Positions 51,579-61,032 of a DNA stretch of 64,000 nucleotides are shown here, one piece after another; the stretch's first letter is position 1, and every line of letters starts with the position of its first letter. Made by a program: the position numbers and the translations under genes. The stretch is from Akkermansiaceae bacterium UBA3385. GTDB taxonomy: Bacteria; Verrucomicrobiota; Verrucomicrobiia; Verrucomicrobiales; Akkermansiaceae. Where the stretch lies: contig DEPT01000017.1 in the NCBI GenBank assembly GCA_002358905.1, positions 1 to 64,000 on the forward strand, written 5' to 3'. The notes under the pieces were generated by a model. It had not been told where the DNA came from. It made no database searches and saw only the letters and a list, made by a program, of their open reading frames with translations.

Positions 51579-54500
51579 TTAGTCCTGAGCTTCGAGAAGT
51601 TGAACCGTGGTAGTGTGGCCTTTTTCCCGGGCGTAATCGAGAGCGGTTTTGCCAGCCGCATCGCGCGTATCTGCCCTGGCACCGGCTGCCAGCAGCCGTT
51701 GAATGATTTCCGGGCTTTCTTCCTTGCGATAGCGCACGGCATTTATCAGGGGCGTGGTGAGTCTCCCGCTCACCTGGCATTGACGGTTGACATCGGCTCC
51801 GTTTCGGATGAATAAATCCACAATATCAGCAGAGGAACCACAGACCACCGAGTGCAGCAGGTTCTGGCCGTAGCGGTCTGTGTGGTCTGCATTGGCACCA
51901 GCTTGCAGCAGCATGCTGACCATGGCTGTGTCGTTGTTTCGTGAGGCGATGCGGAGCGGTTCACCGGGCGATACCTGGTCAAGCCCGTTGGCTGAAGCCC
52001 CGAGTTGCAGTAACAGCTGTACAAGCTCATGCTTGCCGCCCTGAATGGCCATGTTGAGAGGAGTCTGCGAACCTGCGCCGATGCGTATATCGATGTTTCC
52101 TCCATACTCCGCCACTTTTTTTACGATGTCGGGGCTATTGCCCTGAACGGCAAAGGCCATGGTGGCTCGGTGATGCGCTGCATCCACCCTGGCGCCGAGG
52201 GCGTGCAGTAATTCCACTATGGCCAGATTACCGCGTCCGGCGGCTTCATCCAGCGCGGTGCCATAGTTGCAATTCATCCCGAATCCGCATTTCAGATGAG
52301 TCGAGGAGTTGAGCTTGGCGCCGTTTCTGACGAGCATCCGCACGGCATCGGCGTTGTTCTGTTCCACTGCTTTGTTGAGCATACGTCGGCCATCCGAGCC
52401 AGAGGCATCAATCAGTACCCCTTGTTCCAGAAGGGCGAGCAGCGTTTTCTCATGTCCGTTCAGCGCAGCCAGCACAGCGGCTTCGTGTCCGATGTGGTGT
52501 TTGCCGGCACTGTCCACTTTGAGGCCTTCGGCTATCAGTTGCTGAACTTCCTGGGTTTTGCCCGCTGCTGCGGCTTGCAACAGAGTCTCCTCCTTGCCAG
52601 CAGGGGCTCCGTGGGTGCGTAGTATGTCTGCCAGTGCCTGGTTACCACTCATCTGGGCATAGCTGAGAGCAGATTTTCCAGTGGAATCCACTACGGCGGC
52701 ATTGGCCCCGCATTGCAGCATAACGGAAACGAGGCGAGCATCTCCTCGTTCGGCGGCTATCATGAGCGGTGTCTGCCCCGCGTTGTTGGCTTCATCTGCA
52801 GAAAGACCGGCTTTCATGAGGTAATGGGCGATGGCTTCCTTGTCGAGGGATACCCCGATATTGGTGCAGAGTGTAGGCTTGGCGCCTGGACCCGGGTAGA
52901 GGTTGAGGTCCTCCGCATCCGTCTTGTCGTTGTACTGCGCTTTAGCAGCGATACTGTGCAGGGCGGTATTGCCGGCGCTGTCCCGGTGGTGCAGCATCTG
53001 CGGAGCTGCCTGGTGTAGCAGAATGGCGGGGTCTATGGTCGTGACCATCATCAGGGCAGTGCATCCCTTGGCATCGGTCAGAGTCGGGTCGGCTCCCAGT
53101 TCCAGCGCGCAGGCTGTGAGCGCAGAATTGCGGCGGGCCATGGCGTGCAGACAGTAGCTGCCTTGCGGGGTGCGGCGGTTAATATCTGCACCGTTACTGA
53201 CCAGCAGACGGAGAAGTTCCACGTCTGTGCCGCGTACCAGCGGCAGCCACCCCTTGTTATCCGGGGTGAAATCAGGGTCGGCGCCTTGCTCCAGCAGAAA
53301 CTCCACAAGGTGCCGGTTCATCGTGGAAAAACAGGCCAGGGAAAGAGCTGTTTCGCCGGATTCACTGTAGTAGTGGAGATCTGCCCCGTTCTGAAGGGCG
53401 GCCTTCACAGCATCCAGCTTGCCGCTGCGCACGGCCTGCAGCAGGGCTTCTCCCTTGTGGTGTCTGGCGCTTTCCGCTTCGCGGCGTTCAAACTCGGCCT
53501 TTTCGGCAATCAGGAGCTCGGGGTGATTCGCCTCCAGCCACTGCATGATGCGCTGTCGTCCCTCGGCGGATCGCGGCTGGGTGGCACGGGCTGTCAGCAG
53601 GCGCTTCTGCTCGGGCTGGGGGCTGGTCAGGGGCGCACCCAGTTCCACCAGCCGGAAGAACACGCGGTCGTAGCCGTAATCCACGCAGAAACACAGAGGC
53701 AGATAGCCCATGGTCTGCACATCTGCGCCGCAATCAATCAGCAGTTGGATACGCGCCAGTAGTTCCTCCTGCGTGGTGTTCATATGTGTATGCACCAGCA
53801 GCGATGAAAGAGCTGACAGCCCCATTCTACTGGCTGGGGGCACCTTCTGCCCTGCATCCTTCAGGATTTGCAGGATTTCTTCCCGGTGCAGGAAACAGGC
53901 CCTGGAGAATATATCAGAATCAGCGAATGGGTAATGATGCTCCACCAGATACCGGAGGTAATCTGCCGCGGATTTGCTATGGAGATTAAGCCGCTGGACT
54001 ATTTTCGGAGAGGTGATGTCTGCCCCTCGCTGGTGGAGAAGTTTCAGTATTTCGATAGAGGCTGTCTCTGCTGAACAGATGAGGGGCGTGACCAGCATCG
54101 AGTCCAGTGCGTTGATATCGGCTCCATGCTGGAGCAACAGCTCTGCTGCTCTGACATTTCCGAAACGTGCCGCGCAGTGCAAGGGCGTGGTGCCGGGCAT
54201 GTTATCGTATATCCCGGCCATGTCAATATAGTCATGCTCCAGAGACGGAATGGCTGGGTGAGCCCCGCGATTCAACAGTAATTCGACAATGTGATTGTGG
54301 TGATTGGCGATTGCCCAATGCAAGGCACTGTTTCCGCTTTTCTCCCGGCCATTCACATCTGCCCCTGCGTTGAGCAGTAGTTCGACCGTGGCGGCGTCGC
54401 CAGTGCGCGCGGCTTCAATGATGGGCGGAATACGGCCGAATGAGGCACAGGTATTCGGATTTGCTCCTGCCGCCAGCAGCATGCTGACTACTTCTGCCTG

Positions 54501-54902
54501 GCCTTCGTAATGCGATACGGAAGCTGCATGGGCTGCCCATCCTTCGCATTCGCCCAGCTGCTTGCGGCCGATGGCGGCATACAGCGGAGTGCAGTATTCT
54601 ACCGGGGAGGCATTCACATCTGCCCCGGCAGCCAGCAGCTCCTTGATTAAGTCCGTACAATTTCCTGCAGATGCGCAGGCGCAGAAAAGGGCTACGTTTT
54701 TGTCGGCCCCTTTTGCCAGAAGCGTGCGCACTTGTTCAGTATCCCCGTCCCGGCAGGCTGCCTGCAGGTCGTGGAAAGTGTTCCAGTCGAACTGGGGCGA
54801 GTGCGTGCGTTCAATGCGGGGTGGTGCTGCCGGAATCAAGGTGGCATTAGTGAGAGGTGCTGCTATCCAGAGGGCGATGCTGAGTAAATGCTGGAGTTTC
54901 AT
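51579..54902 (-). CDS. Giant secreted ankyrin-repeat protein
   Basis: A 1,107-residue protein from the ATG at 54902, which opens a signal peptide (MKLQHLLSIALWIAAPLTNA); six extra codons upstream add nothing. Roughly two dozen ankyrin repeats run through to the C-terminus (for example GTTPLHCAARFGNVRAAELLLQ-type units), broken near the middle by a charged helical segment (ELLIAEKAEFERREAESARH). No enzyme domain is visible. It is probably a scaffold or binding protein outside the cytoplasm. It shares the repeat type with the 615-residue protein at 31764 but is not a simple duplicate. Confidence 0.9.
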   Translation of the reverse strand: MKLQHLLSIALWIAAPLTNATLIPAAPPRIERTHSPQFDWNTFHDLQAACRDGDTEQVRTLLAKGADKNVALFCACASAGNCTDLIKELLAAGADVNASPVEYCTPLYAAIGRKQLGECEGWAAHAASVSHYEGQAEVVSMLLAAGANPNTCASFGRIPPIIEAARTGDAATVELLLNAGADVNGREKSGNSALHWAIANHHNHIVELLLNRGAHPAIPSLEHDYIDMAGIYDNMPGTTPLHCAARFGNVRAAELLLQHGADINALDSMLVTPLICSAETASIEILKLLHQRGADITSPKIVQRLNLHSKSAADYLRYLVEHHYPFADSDIFSRACFLHREEILQILKDAGQKVPPASRMGLSALSSLLVHTHMNTTQEELLARIQLLIDCGADVQTMGYLPLCFCVDYGYDRVFFRLVELGAPLTSPQPEQKRLLTARATQPRSAEGRQRIMQWLEANHPELLIAEKAEFERREAESARHHKGEALLQAVRSGKLDAVKAALQNGADLHYYSESGETALSLACFSTMNRHLVEFLLEQGADPDFTPDNKGWLPLVRGTDVELLRLLVSNGADINRRTPQGSYCLHAMARRNSALTACALELGADPTLTDAKGCTALMMVTTIDPAILLHQAAPQMLHHRDSAGNTALHSIAAKAQYNDKTDAEDLNLYPGPGAKPTLCTNIGVSLDKEAIAHYLMKAGLSADEANNAGQTPLMIAAERGDARLVSVMLQCGANAAVVDSTGKSALSYAQMSGNQALADILRTHGAPAGKEETLLQAAAAGKTQEVQQLIAEGLKVDSAGKHHIGHEAAVLAALNGHEKTLLALLEQGVLIDASGSDGRRMLNKAVEQNNADAVRMLVRNGAKLNSSTHLKCGFGMNCNYGTALDEAAGRGNLAIVELLHALGARVDAAHHRATMAFAVQGNSPDIVKKVAEYGGNIDIRIGAGSQTPLNMAIQGGKHELVQLLLQLGASANGLDQVSPGEPLRIASRNNDTAMVSMLLQAGANADHTDRYGQNLLHSVVCGSSADIVDLFIRNGADVNRQCQVSGRLTTPLINAVRYRKEESPEIIQRLLAAGARADTRDAAGKTALDYAREKGHTTTVQLLEAQD

Positions 54903-55011
54903 GGTGCTTCTATAAAGCATTACGCATGTTTTGACGCCGAAAATTCAGTAAATGACGATTTTTCACCGGGTAATGATGAAAAAATCTTTGAGCATGGGGA
55001 AGTGCAAATCT

Positions 55012-55050
55012 GTCGGAGCATGGGACTTCAGTCCCGTCAACATAACCGGG
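55012..55050 (+). repeat. Dispersed palindromic repeat, plus orientation
   Basis: GTCGGAGCATGGGACTTCAG, then TCCCGTCAACATAACCGGG. The core GGGACT-TC-AGTCCC is a perfect inverted repeat. The element is nearly identical to 61187-61224. Confidence 0.75.
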
Positions 55051-55098
55051 CGGAACTAAAACCCGTACACATGGCACTGCAGCGCTGCGTGAAAAGCC

Positions 55099-55127
55099 TT
55101 GATTCCTGAGTCCACCGCGGCTATAAT
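55099..55127 (+). promoter_or_regulatory. rimO promoter, leaderless layout
   Basis: TTGATT (55099-55104), 17 nt, TATAAT (55122-55127). Six bases then separate the -10 box from the ATG at 55134, so the transcript should start at or beside the start codon. Confidence 0.7.
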
Positions 55128-55133
55128 GCGCGC

Positions 55134-56513
55134 ATGAACGCTTCCTTTGCTCTTATTTCGCTGGGCTGTGCCAAGAATCAGGTGGATTCCGAGCACATGG
55201 TGGGCTGTATGACCGCTGCCGGGTTCCGGCAGGTGGAACCGGGCGAGTCTGATGTGCTCATCATCAACACCTGCGGCTTTATCGACCCCGCCAAGGAGGA
55301 GGCTATCAACACCATCTTTGACGCCGTGCGTGCCCGCGAGGCGGGCGATGCTCCGTCCGAGCAGCAAATCATTGTGGCTGGATGCCTTTCCCAGCGCTAT
55401 GCGAAGGAGCTTTCCAAGGAAATGCCCGAGGTAGCCTGCTTCATGGGTGTGGATGAAATTACCCGAGTGTCGGAAATTGCCACCGCCTGCCTGAACGGCA
55501 CGGCAGAGAAGATCTACACCTCCAAGGTGTCCACATATCTGCCGGACTGGGGGGTACCGCGTAAGCTCATTTCGCCGCCACACTATGCTTACGTGAAGAT
55601 TGCTGAGGGCTGCAACCACGCCTGCGCCTACTGCGTGATTCCGCGTATCCGCGGTGGTCACCGCAGCCGTCCGCAGGCAAACATCCTTAAGGAGGTGCGC
55701 CATTGGGTGGAGCAGGGGGCTAAGGAAATCAACCTCATCGCCCAGGATACCACCTACTACGGCATGGATAAATGGGAGAAGCGTGGCAGCAAGACTGCCG
55801 GTGTGGACTCCAGCCGCGGTGAATCGCTGGCCAGTCTTCTGCGTGAGATAAATGATATACCCGGCGATTTCTGGGTACGCGTGCTTTACACCCACCCCGC
55901 CCACTGGAGCCAGGAACTCATCGATACCTTTGCCCAGTGCGAGAAGGTGGTGAAGTATGTGGATATCCCCCTCCAGCACATTGCGGATGGAATTCTGGAC
56001 AGCATGCGCCGCAAGACGGATGGTGACTATATTCGCAATCTTATCCGCAATATCCGCGCAGCCGTTCCCGGTATTGGTCTGCGCACCACCTTTATTTCCG
56101 GTCTGCCCGGTGAGACGGAGGAGGACCATGCCGAACTTCGCGAGTTCATCAAGGAGTTCCGCTTTGAACGCGCTGGTGTATTCCCCTATTCCAAGGAAGA
56201 AGGCTCTCTGGCTGCTAAGATGAAGAACCAGGTGCACCACGCCACCAAGAAGCGCCGCAGCAATGAGCTTTCCATGCTGCTGGCCGGCATTGCAGATGAA
56301 ATCGGGCAGAAGAGCATTGGTACCCGCATGCGTGTACTGGTGGATGCTCCCGGAATTGCCCGCGGCCCCTGGGATGCCCCGGATGTGGATGGCTCCATCC
56401 ATGTAGACCCGTCTCTTCCCGTTGGGGAGTTTGCAGAGGTGGAGATTGTGGACTCCATTGCCTACGAATTATTCGCGGAAGGCGCAGAAGAACCGGATTT
56501 CGATGAGGAATAA
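55134..56513 (+). CDS. rimO: Ribosomal protein S12 methylthiotransferase
   Basis: A 459-residue radical SAM enzyme that adds a methylthio group to an Asp of ribosomal protein S12. The N-terminal UPF0004 domain has the first cluster cysteines (LISLGCAKNQVDSEHMVG, INTCGFIDPAKEEAI, VAGCLSQRY). The radical SAM cluster is in EGCNHACAYCVIPRIRGGHRS. PGIGLRTTFISGLPGETEEDH and a C-terminal TRAM domain complete the family plan. DSEH and the RGGHRSRP sequence favour RimO over MiaB. Confidence 0.96.
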   Translation: MNASFALISLGCAKNQVDSEHMVGCMTAAGFRQVEPGESDVLIINTCGFIDPAKEEAINTIFDAVRAREAGDAPSEQQIIVAGCLSQRYAKELSKEMPEVACFMGVDEITRVSEIATACLNGTAEKIYTSKVSTYLPDWGVPRKLISPPHYAYVKIAEGCNHACAYCVIPRIRGGHRSRPQANILKEVRHWVEQGAKEINLIAQDTTYYGMDKWEKRGSKTAGVDSSRGESLASLLREINDIPGDFWVRVLYTHPAHWSQELIDTFAQCEKVVKYVDIPLQHIADGILDSMRRKTDGDYIRNLIRNIRAAVPGIGLRTTFISGLPGETEEDHAELREFIKEFRFERAGVFPYSKEEGSLAAKMKNQVHHATKKRRSNELSMLLAGIADEIGQKSIGTRMRVLVDAPGIARGPWDAPDVDGSIHVDPSLPVGEFAEVEIVDSIAYELFAEGAEEPDFDEE

Positions 56514-56524
56514 AGTCCGTGAGT

Positions 56525-57061
56525 TCAGCGCTGGACGTGCTGCATAAATGAGTCCCAGGATTGCTCGTAAATCCAGGAATCGTGGTCAGATGCGCCGAGT
56601 CGGCAGAAGCCGTAACGTTCGGAAAAGGCGCAGCCTTCCGCTGTCACATTGTCTGTGACCACGCCCACACAGGGCATGGCGGTATAGGGTTTTATGGCGG
56701 CTTGCAGCAGTTGTCGGGTAAGGCCCATCTTGCGGAACTGGCGGTCCACCAGGATACAGCTCAGGAACATGTGCAGCGGTTGCTGTGTGATGGGGGCCAC
56801 ATGCTCCAGCTCCATGAAATGGTCATTGAACTGACCCGCCCGCAGAGCTTCATAAATGGCCGGCTGCACCGGAAAAAGATTCACGAATCCGGCCAGCTTT
56901 CCGTCCACTTCGGCGGCCACCGTGCTGTGCGGGTGCAGGTCATACCAGCTCCAGGATTCCTCTGCCGGGGTGATGAATTCGGCAGCGTAGAACTGCAGTT
57001 CCAGCGCTTCCATCTCGCGGAAGTGCTGCAGGGTAAGCCGGGGGATGATGGTGGTGGGCAT
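56525..57061 (-). CDS. GNAT-family N-acetyltransferase
   Basis: A 178-residue protein with the GNAT fold: VAAEVDGKLAGFVNLFPV, then LSCILVDRQFRKMGLTRQLLQAA, where the acetyl-CoA pyrophosphate loop Q/R-x2-G-x-G/A reads RKMGLT, and AEGCAFSERYGFCRLG. The substrate is unknown. It follows the unrecognised gene at 57071 by 9 nt, so they share an operon. Confidence 0.85.
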   Translation of the reverse strand: MPTTIIPRLTLQHFREMEALELQFYAAEFITPAEESWSWYDLHPHSTVAAEVDGKLAGFVNLFPVQPAIYEALRAGQFNDHFMELEHVAPITQQPLHMFLSCILVDRQFRKMGLTRQLLQAAIKPYTAMPCVGVVTDNVTAEGCAFSERYGFCRLGASDHDSWIYEQSWDSFMQHVQR

Positions 57062-57070
57062 GGCGTGAAA

Positions 57071-57865
57071 TCAGGTGGGGGAGAGGGCGTGAGCGCATTT
57101 CCTGCCGCGCCGCTGCGGGGTGTTGATATGCAGCTGCAGGGTGCAGCCCCGGTCTGCCAGGGCGCGCATCAATGCCGGAGGCACATCGAGTGAGTAAAAG
57201 CCGTAGGCCCCGGTATATTTGCAGAGCCGGACCATACCTCCTGTCCCGGCTGGAATGGCGGCTAGCAGTTCTTCCCGGGTGTAGAGAAGCGCGTGGCTCT
57301 TTGTCCACAAATGGGGCTGTAATCCCTGTGAGGCCAGGTGGCGGCGTATGCTGCCCGGTAGCCCGCTCTGCTGGTTCCCCTGAGCGCCGGATGCGAGGAT
57401 GTAGTAGCATTCGCCACCATAGCGCATCCGGTCATTGCCTCCGGCCATGAAGGTGATGCTCAGCCACACGCATGCACGAGCCAGAGCCAGCAGCTGCTCC
57501 GGCCGTACGCTGAGGGTGAAATCCGCTATCTGAAAATCGGCCATGATGCCCATATCGATGGTGGCGGATGTGCAATCCCTCAGCAGTAATTTCCGGTTTT
57601 TCTCCAGAAAACGGCTCCATTCCGCAAAGGGTATGTCATCCTGCTCTCCGAGCAGACTCTTGTATGAGGGGGAGATGAAGCCGCCGCGCTCCCGTTCCTC
57701 CATCCACTCCCCGCGAAGCAGCGGGGAATCCTCCCGCAGAGAGTCGCAGTAAAAATAGATGGATGATTCAAGAGGCATGCGGGATAACTGTTTCAGCCTA
57801 TTATATTCCGGAAATCTGGGCAGACAAGCCCCTATTTCGTCAGGATGGGAGAAATTGCTTGACAA
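57071..57865 (-). CDS. Hypothetical protein upstream of the GNAT gene
   Basis: A 264-residue protein of no recognised family; a start at 57778 (MPLESSIYFYC, 235 residues) is equally possible, since the longer N-terminus comes close to the divergent promoter. It has no signal peptide or membrane helix. Noticeable segments are SATIDMGIMADFQIADFTLSV, LSITFMAGGNDRMRYGGECYYIL and TGAYGFYSLDVPPALM. Its composition is that of a soluble alpha/beta protein. It is divergent from the GbsR-like regulator, only 27 nt away, so the palindrome at 57867 could control both. Confidence 0.65.
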   Translation of the reverse strand: MSSNFSHPDEIGACLPRFPEYNRLKQLSRMPLESSIYFYCDSLREDSPLLRGEWMEERERGGFISPSYKSLLGEQDDIPFAEWSRFLEKNRKLLLRDCTSATIDMGIMADFQIADFTLSVRPEQLLALARACVWLSITFMAGGNDRMRYGGECYYILASGAQGNQQSGLPGSIRRHLASQGLQPHLWTKSHALLYTREELLAAIPAGTGGMVRLCKYTGAYGFYSLDVPPALMRALADRGCTLQLHINTPQRRGRKCAHALSPT

Positions 57866-57887
57866 ATTTCTGAAATTTCAGAAAATA
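57859..57887 (+). promoter_or_regulatory. GbsR-like regulator promoter with palindromic operator
   Basis: TTGACA (57859-57864), 17 nt, weak -10 AAAATA (57882-57887). Between them lies a perfect 18-bp palindrome, TTTCTGAAATTTCAGAAA (57867-57884), which reappears with two changes at 58432-58449. Confidence 0.7.
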
Positions 57888-57892
57888 GGCGC

Positions 57893-58414
57893 ATGCAGCT
57901 GAGCGAGACACAGATGAAATTCATCCGCCGGTGGGGCGATATGGGCACCCGCTGGGGGATTCCGCGTTCTACGGCTATGCTGCATGGTCTGCTGTATGTG
58001 GCACAGGCACCGCTGTCGGCGGAGGAGATGTGCGAGCTGCTGCAGCTGGCGCGTTCGAATGTGAGTACCAGCCTGAAGGAACTGGAAGGCTATAATCTGG
58101 TCTACCGCGAATCCCGCCCCGGCGATCGCCGCAGTTTCTACCGGGCAGAGGCCGATGTGTGGGAGATGGCTCGCCGCATTCTGGAAGAACGCCGTCGCCG
58201 CGAGACAGCCGGTGCGGTGCAGGCCGTGGAGGAATGTCTGGAAGCTGCCCGGAGCGAGGGCGATGCACACACCGCTGCCCGCATGGAGGCTATGCAGGAA
58301 CTTCTGCAGACCGCTGAGAATGTGGCCACAGCTGCTCAGCGCTACAATACTTCCGTGTTCCGCCGTGCTGCGCTCATGGGTAGCAAGGTGCTTGCGCTTA
58401 TATCCAAACTCTAA
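57893..58414 (+). CDS. GbsR/MarR-like transcriptional regulator
   Basis: A 173-residue regulator. The N-terminal pattern FIRRWGDMGTRWGIPRSTAMLHGLLYVAQAPLSAEEM and the helix-turn-helix LQLARSNVSTSLKELEGYNLVYRESRPGDRR match GbsR-type proteins. The C-terminal half is a long dimerisation helix rich in Arg and Glu. It has a palindromic operator in its own promoter, and a near copy just before the next gene, so it probably controls itself and the SDR gene. Confidence 0.85.
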   Translation: MQLSETQMKFIRRWGDMGTRWGIPRSTAMLHGLLYVAQAPLSAEEMCELLQLARSNVSTSLKELEGYNLVYRESRPGDRRSFYRAEADVWEMARRILEERRRRETAGAVQAVEECLEAARSEGDAHTAARMEAMQELLQTAENVATAAQRYNTSVFRRAALMGSKVLALISKL

Positions 58415-58431
58415 AAAAATTTAGGAATAAA

Positions 58432-58449
58432 TTTCTCAAATTACAGAAA
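58432..58449 (+). promoter_or_regulatory. Second operator copy in front of the SDR-like gene
   Basis: TTTCTCAAATTACAGAAA, matching the operator at 57867-57884 at 16 of 18 positions, ending immediately before the ATG at 58451. Confidence 0.6.
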
Positions 58450-58450
58450 T

Positions 58451-59371
58451 ATGAAAACAGTGGCTATAACAGGAGTATTGGGATACAGCGGGCGATATGT
58501 GGCGGCAGAGGCTGCGCGGCGGGGGTGGCGCGTGGTGGGGCTTACTGATTCTGCTGGTCGCTTGCCGAACCCGGCAGGGTATGAGTTGCGTCCTATGCCC
58601 TGGAGCACGGGGGCCGATGTGCTGGCCGGGGTGGATGTGCTGGTGAATACCTATTGGGTGCGTTTCAGCTACAAGGGGGCAGGGCATGCGCCTTTCAGCC
58701 ATGGGGAGGCAGTAGAGAACACTAAGAAACTTTTTGCCGCCGTGCGGCAGAGCGGGGTGAGGCGTGTGGTGCACACCAGTATCACCCAGCCGGATGCCGC
58801 GAGCGAGCTGCCGTATTTCCGCGGCAAGGCGGAGTTGGAGGAAGCCTTGCAGCGCAGCAGATTGCCGCACAGCATCCTGCGTCCGGCGATTCTGTTTGGG
58901 GATTCGGCAGGGGAGAGCATCCTGCTCAATAACATGGCCTGGAGCCTGCGCCACCTGCCGGCGGTAGCCACCTTCGGGATGGGGAAGTACAGAATGCAGC
59001 CCATTCATGTGCAGGATTTTGCAGAGCTGGCCATGGATGAAGCGGAGTCAGGGGCTCCGCACCGTGTCATCAATGCCGTGGGAGCAGAGACATACAGCTT
59101 CCGGGCTATGTGGAAGCTGCTGGCCCGGGCTATGGGTACCTGGCGCCCGGTGCTGCCGGTGCCTGCAGAGCTGGGGTACCAGACCACACGTCTTCTCGGG
59201 CATCTGGTGGGGGATGTGATGCTGACCCGCGAAGAAATCGCCGGCCTGAGCCAGGACCGACTGGCTGTTCCCGGCCCTACGGTCGGCAGCCGACGCTTGA
59301 GCGACTGGGTGCAGCAGCATGCGGCAGAGTTGGGCCGCCACTACGCCAGCGAACTCGGGAGGAGACGGTAA
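58451..59371 (+). CDS. NAD(P)-binding SDR-type epimerase/reductase-like protein
   Basis: A 306-residue atypical short-chain dehydrogenase. The Rossmann start is VAITGVLGYSGRYVAAEAARRGW (G-x-x-G-x-x-G), followed by DVLVNTYWVRFSY, VVHTSITQPD and a Y-x3-K-like YFRGKAELEEAL with RPAILFG. It resembles the NmrA/complex-I-type epimerase-like group; substrate unknown. The preceding regulator and matching operators suggest induction by a ligand of the GbsR-like protein. Confidence 0.85.
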   Translation: MKTVAITGVLGYSGRYVAAEAARRGWRVVGLTDSAGRLPNPAGYELRPMPWSTGADVLAGVDVLVNTYWVRFSYKGAGHAPFSHGEAVENTKKLFAAVRQSGVRRVVHTSITQPDAASELPYFRGKAELEEALQRSRLPHSILRPAILFGDSAGESILLNNMAWSLRHLPAVATFGMGKYRMQPIHVQDFAELAMDEAESGAPHRVINAVGAETYSFRAMWKLLARAMGTWRPVLPVPAELGYQTTRLLGHLVGDVMLTREEIAGLSQDRLAVPGPTVGSRRLSDWVQQHAAELGRHYASELGRRR

Positions 59372-59410
59372 GCGCTCGGAGAATCGACCATTTTTCTTGA
59401 TCTGTGTTTA

Positions 59411-59435
59411 CGGGGCAAAAGTCCCGCGCTCCGAC
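59411..59435 (-). repeat. Dispersed palindromic repeat, minus orientation
   Basis: On the minus strand GTCGGAGCGCGGGACTTTTG, related to the copies at 55012 and 61187. Confidence 0.6.
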
Positions 59436-59468
59436 AAATATAGCTCAACCGAATAGGTCACAACAACT

Positions 59469-59501
59469 AAAAAAAGAAACCGCCTCCTGCGAGGCGGTTT
59501 C
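59469..59501 (-). terminator. Terminator of lysS
   Basis: GAAACCGCCTC pairs with GAGGCGGTTTC around a 4-nt loop; on the minus strand it is followed by a run of seven T. Confidence 0.85.
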
Positions 59502-59535
59502 TGGTATAAATGATGTTCAGCTTCCGGCGCGGGGG

Positions 59536-61023
59536 TTAGCCGCGGTTCTTCAGCTGCGGGAAGAGGATGATATCGCGGATGGAGCTGGCTCCGGTCATGA
59601 GCATGCAGAGGCGGTCGATACCGATACCGATACCACCGGCGCTGGGCATGCCGCTTTCCAGGGTTTCCACGAAATCGTAGTCAATCTTCTGGGTATCCTC
59701 ACCAGCCTGGTGCTGAAGGCGCTCCAGCTGCTCTACGGGGTCGTTCTGTTCGGAGTAGCCGGGGCAGAGCTCCTGACCGTTCATCACGAGCTCGAACACA
59801 TCCACCACGCTGGGATCCTCGGGGTTAGCCTTGGCCAGGGGCACCAGGTCGCGGGCCACGTGGCACACGAAGAGCGGGTTGGCCTGCTTCTCCTCGATAA
59901 GCTTTTCGTAAACCTGCTGGGTCACGTCGGTGTCGTTCAGGTCATCGCCAATCTGCACATGCAGCTCGTTCTCAGCGCGGGAGCGGCGCTGCTCGGGAGT
60001 GAGGTCGAACCAATCGGCACCGGCCACTTCCTTAACCAGATCGTTGTAATCGGCCCGGCGCCAGGGGCGGGTCAGATCCACGGTCCAGCGCAGGTTGCCG
60101 TTGTCATCATACTGGTCGAACTTCAGCGTACCGAATACCTTCTCGGCCACGGTGCAGATCATCTCCTCCATCATGGAGGCCATGGTTTCGTAGTCTCCAC
60201 CGGCCTCGTACACCTCAAGCACGGTGAATTCGGGATTGTGGCGGCGGTCCACACCTTCGTTACGGAAGTTGCGGTTCAGCTCGAAGACCTTGGGGAAACC
60301 GCCCACCAGCAGACGCTTCAGGAAGAGCTCGGGTGCGATACGCAGCGTCACGGCCTTCTTCAGCGCGTTGTAGTAGGATTCGAAAGGCTTGGCGGAAGCA
60401 CCACCGGCAATATCCTGCAGCATCGGGGTCTCCACCTCCAGGAAGCCGCGCTGAATGAGGTACTGGCGGATTTCCTGGACAATGAGGGAACGCTTCACAA
60501 AGCGGTCGGCGCTTTCCTGGTTGCTCATCAGGTCCAGGTGGCGGCGGCGGTAGCGCATGTCCATATCGGCCAGGCCGTGGAACTTATCAGGCATGGGACG
60601 CAGGGCCTTGGAAAGCACTTTAAACGAAGCCACGCGCACGGAGGGCTCACCGGTGCGGGTGATGAAGGTCTCGCCCTCGATACCCACCCAGTCACCGCGC
60701 TCCAGGAGCTTCCAGAGAGCCCAGGCCTCAGGCTCCATGGACTTCTTGGTCAGCATGCACTGGATAGAGCCGCGCACATCGCTCACGCTGAAGAACTGGG
60801 TGTTGCCCATATCGCGCAGTGCCGTGATGCGGCCCAGGAACTTCACCTGTTTACCTTCCTCGAAGTTTGCCTTGATTTCACCCGCGTTCGTGGTCACATC
60901 GAATCGGCCACCATAGGGGTTCACCCCCAGGTCGCGAATCTTGCCCACCTTCTCGCGGCGCACGGCAATCAGTTCCTCCTCAGAGGAACCCGGAGCGGTC
61001 ATTGCAGGTTCATTTTCTGACAT
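59536..61023 (-). CDS. lysS: Lysyl-tRNA synthetase, class II
   Basis: A 495-residue enzyme. An N-terminal OB-fold binds the anticodon (VKFLGRITALRDMGNTQFFSV). The class II catalytic core follows: motif 1 FLEVETPML, motif 2 FRNEGVDRRHNPEFTVLEVYEA and motif 3 GGIGIGIDRLCMLMTG. Length is typical. The first ~25 residues are extra and charged. Alone in its transcription unit, with a -10 box just before the ATG and its own terminator. Confidence 0.97.
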   Translation of the reverse strand: MSENEPAMTAPGSSEEELIAVRREKVGKIRDLGVNPYGGRFDVTTNAGEIKANFEEGKQVKFLGRITALRDMGNTQFFSVSDVRGSIQCMLTKKSMEPEAWALWKLLERGDWVGIEGETFITRTGEPSVRVASFKVLSKALRPMPDKFHGLADMDMRYRRRHLDLMSNQESADRFVKRSLIVQEIRQYLIQRGFLEVETPMLQDIAGGASAKPFESYYNALKKAVTLRIAPELFLKRLLVGGFPKVFELNRNFRNEGVDRRHNPEFTVLEVYEAGGDYETMASMMEEMICTVAEKVFGTLKFDQYDDNGNLRWTVDLTRPWRRADYNDLVKEVAGADWFDLTPEQRRSRAENELHVQIGDDLNDTDVTQQVYEKLIEEKQANPLFVCHVARDLVPLAKANPEDPSVVDVFELVMNGQELCPGYSEQNDPVEQLERLQHQAGEDTQKIDYDFVETLESGMPSAGGIGIGIDRLCMLMTGASSIRDIILFPQLKNRG

Positions 61024-61032
61024 AGCGCGGGC

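Noticed and set aside
59404..61020. A 538-codon open frame on the plus strand opposite lysS
   Set aside because: It is the mirror of the lysS coding frame, His/Val/Leu/Gly-rich with no domain; lysS on the other strand has full family motifs.
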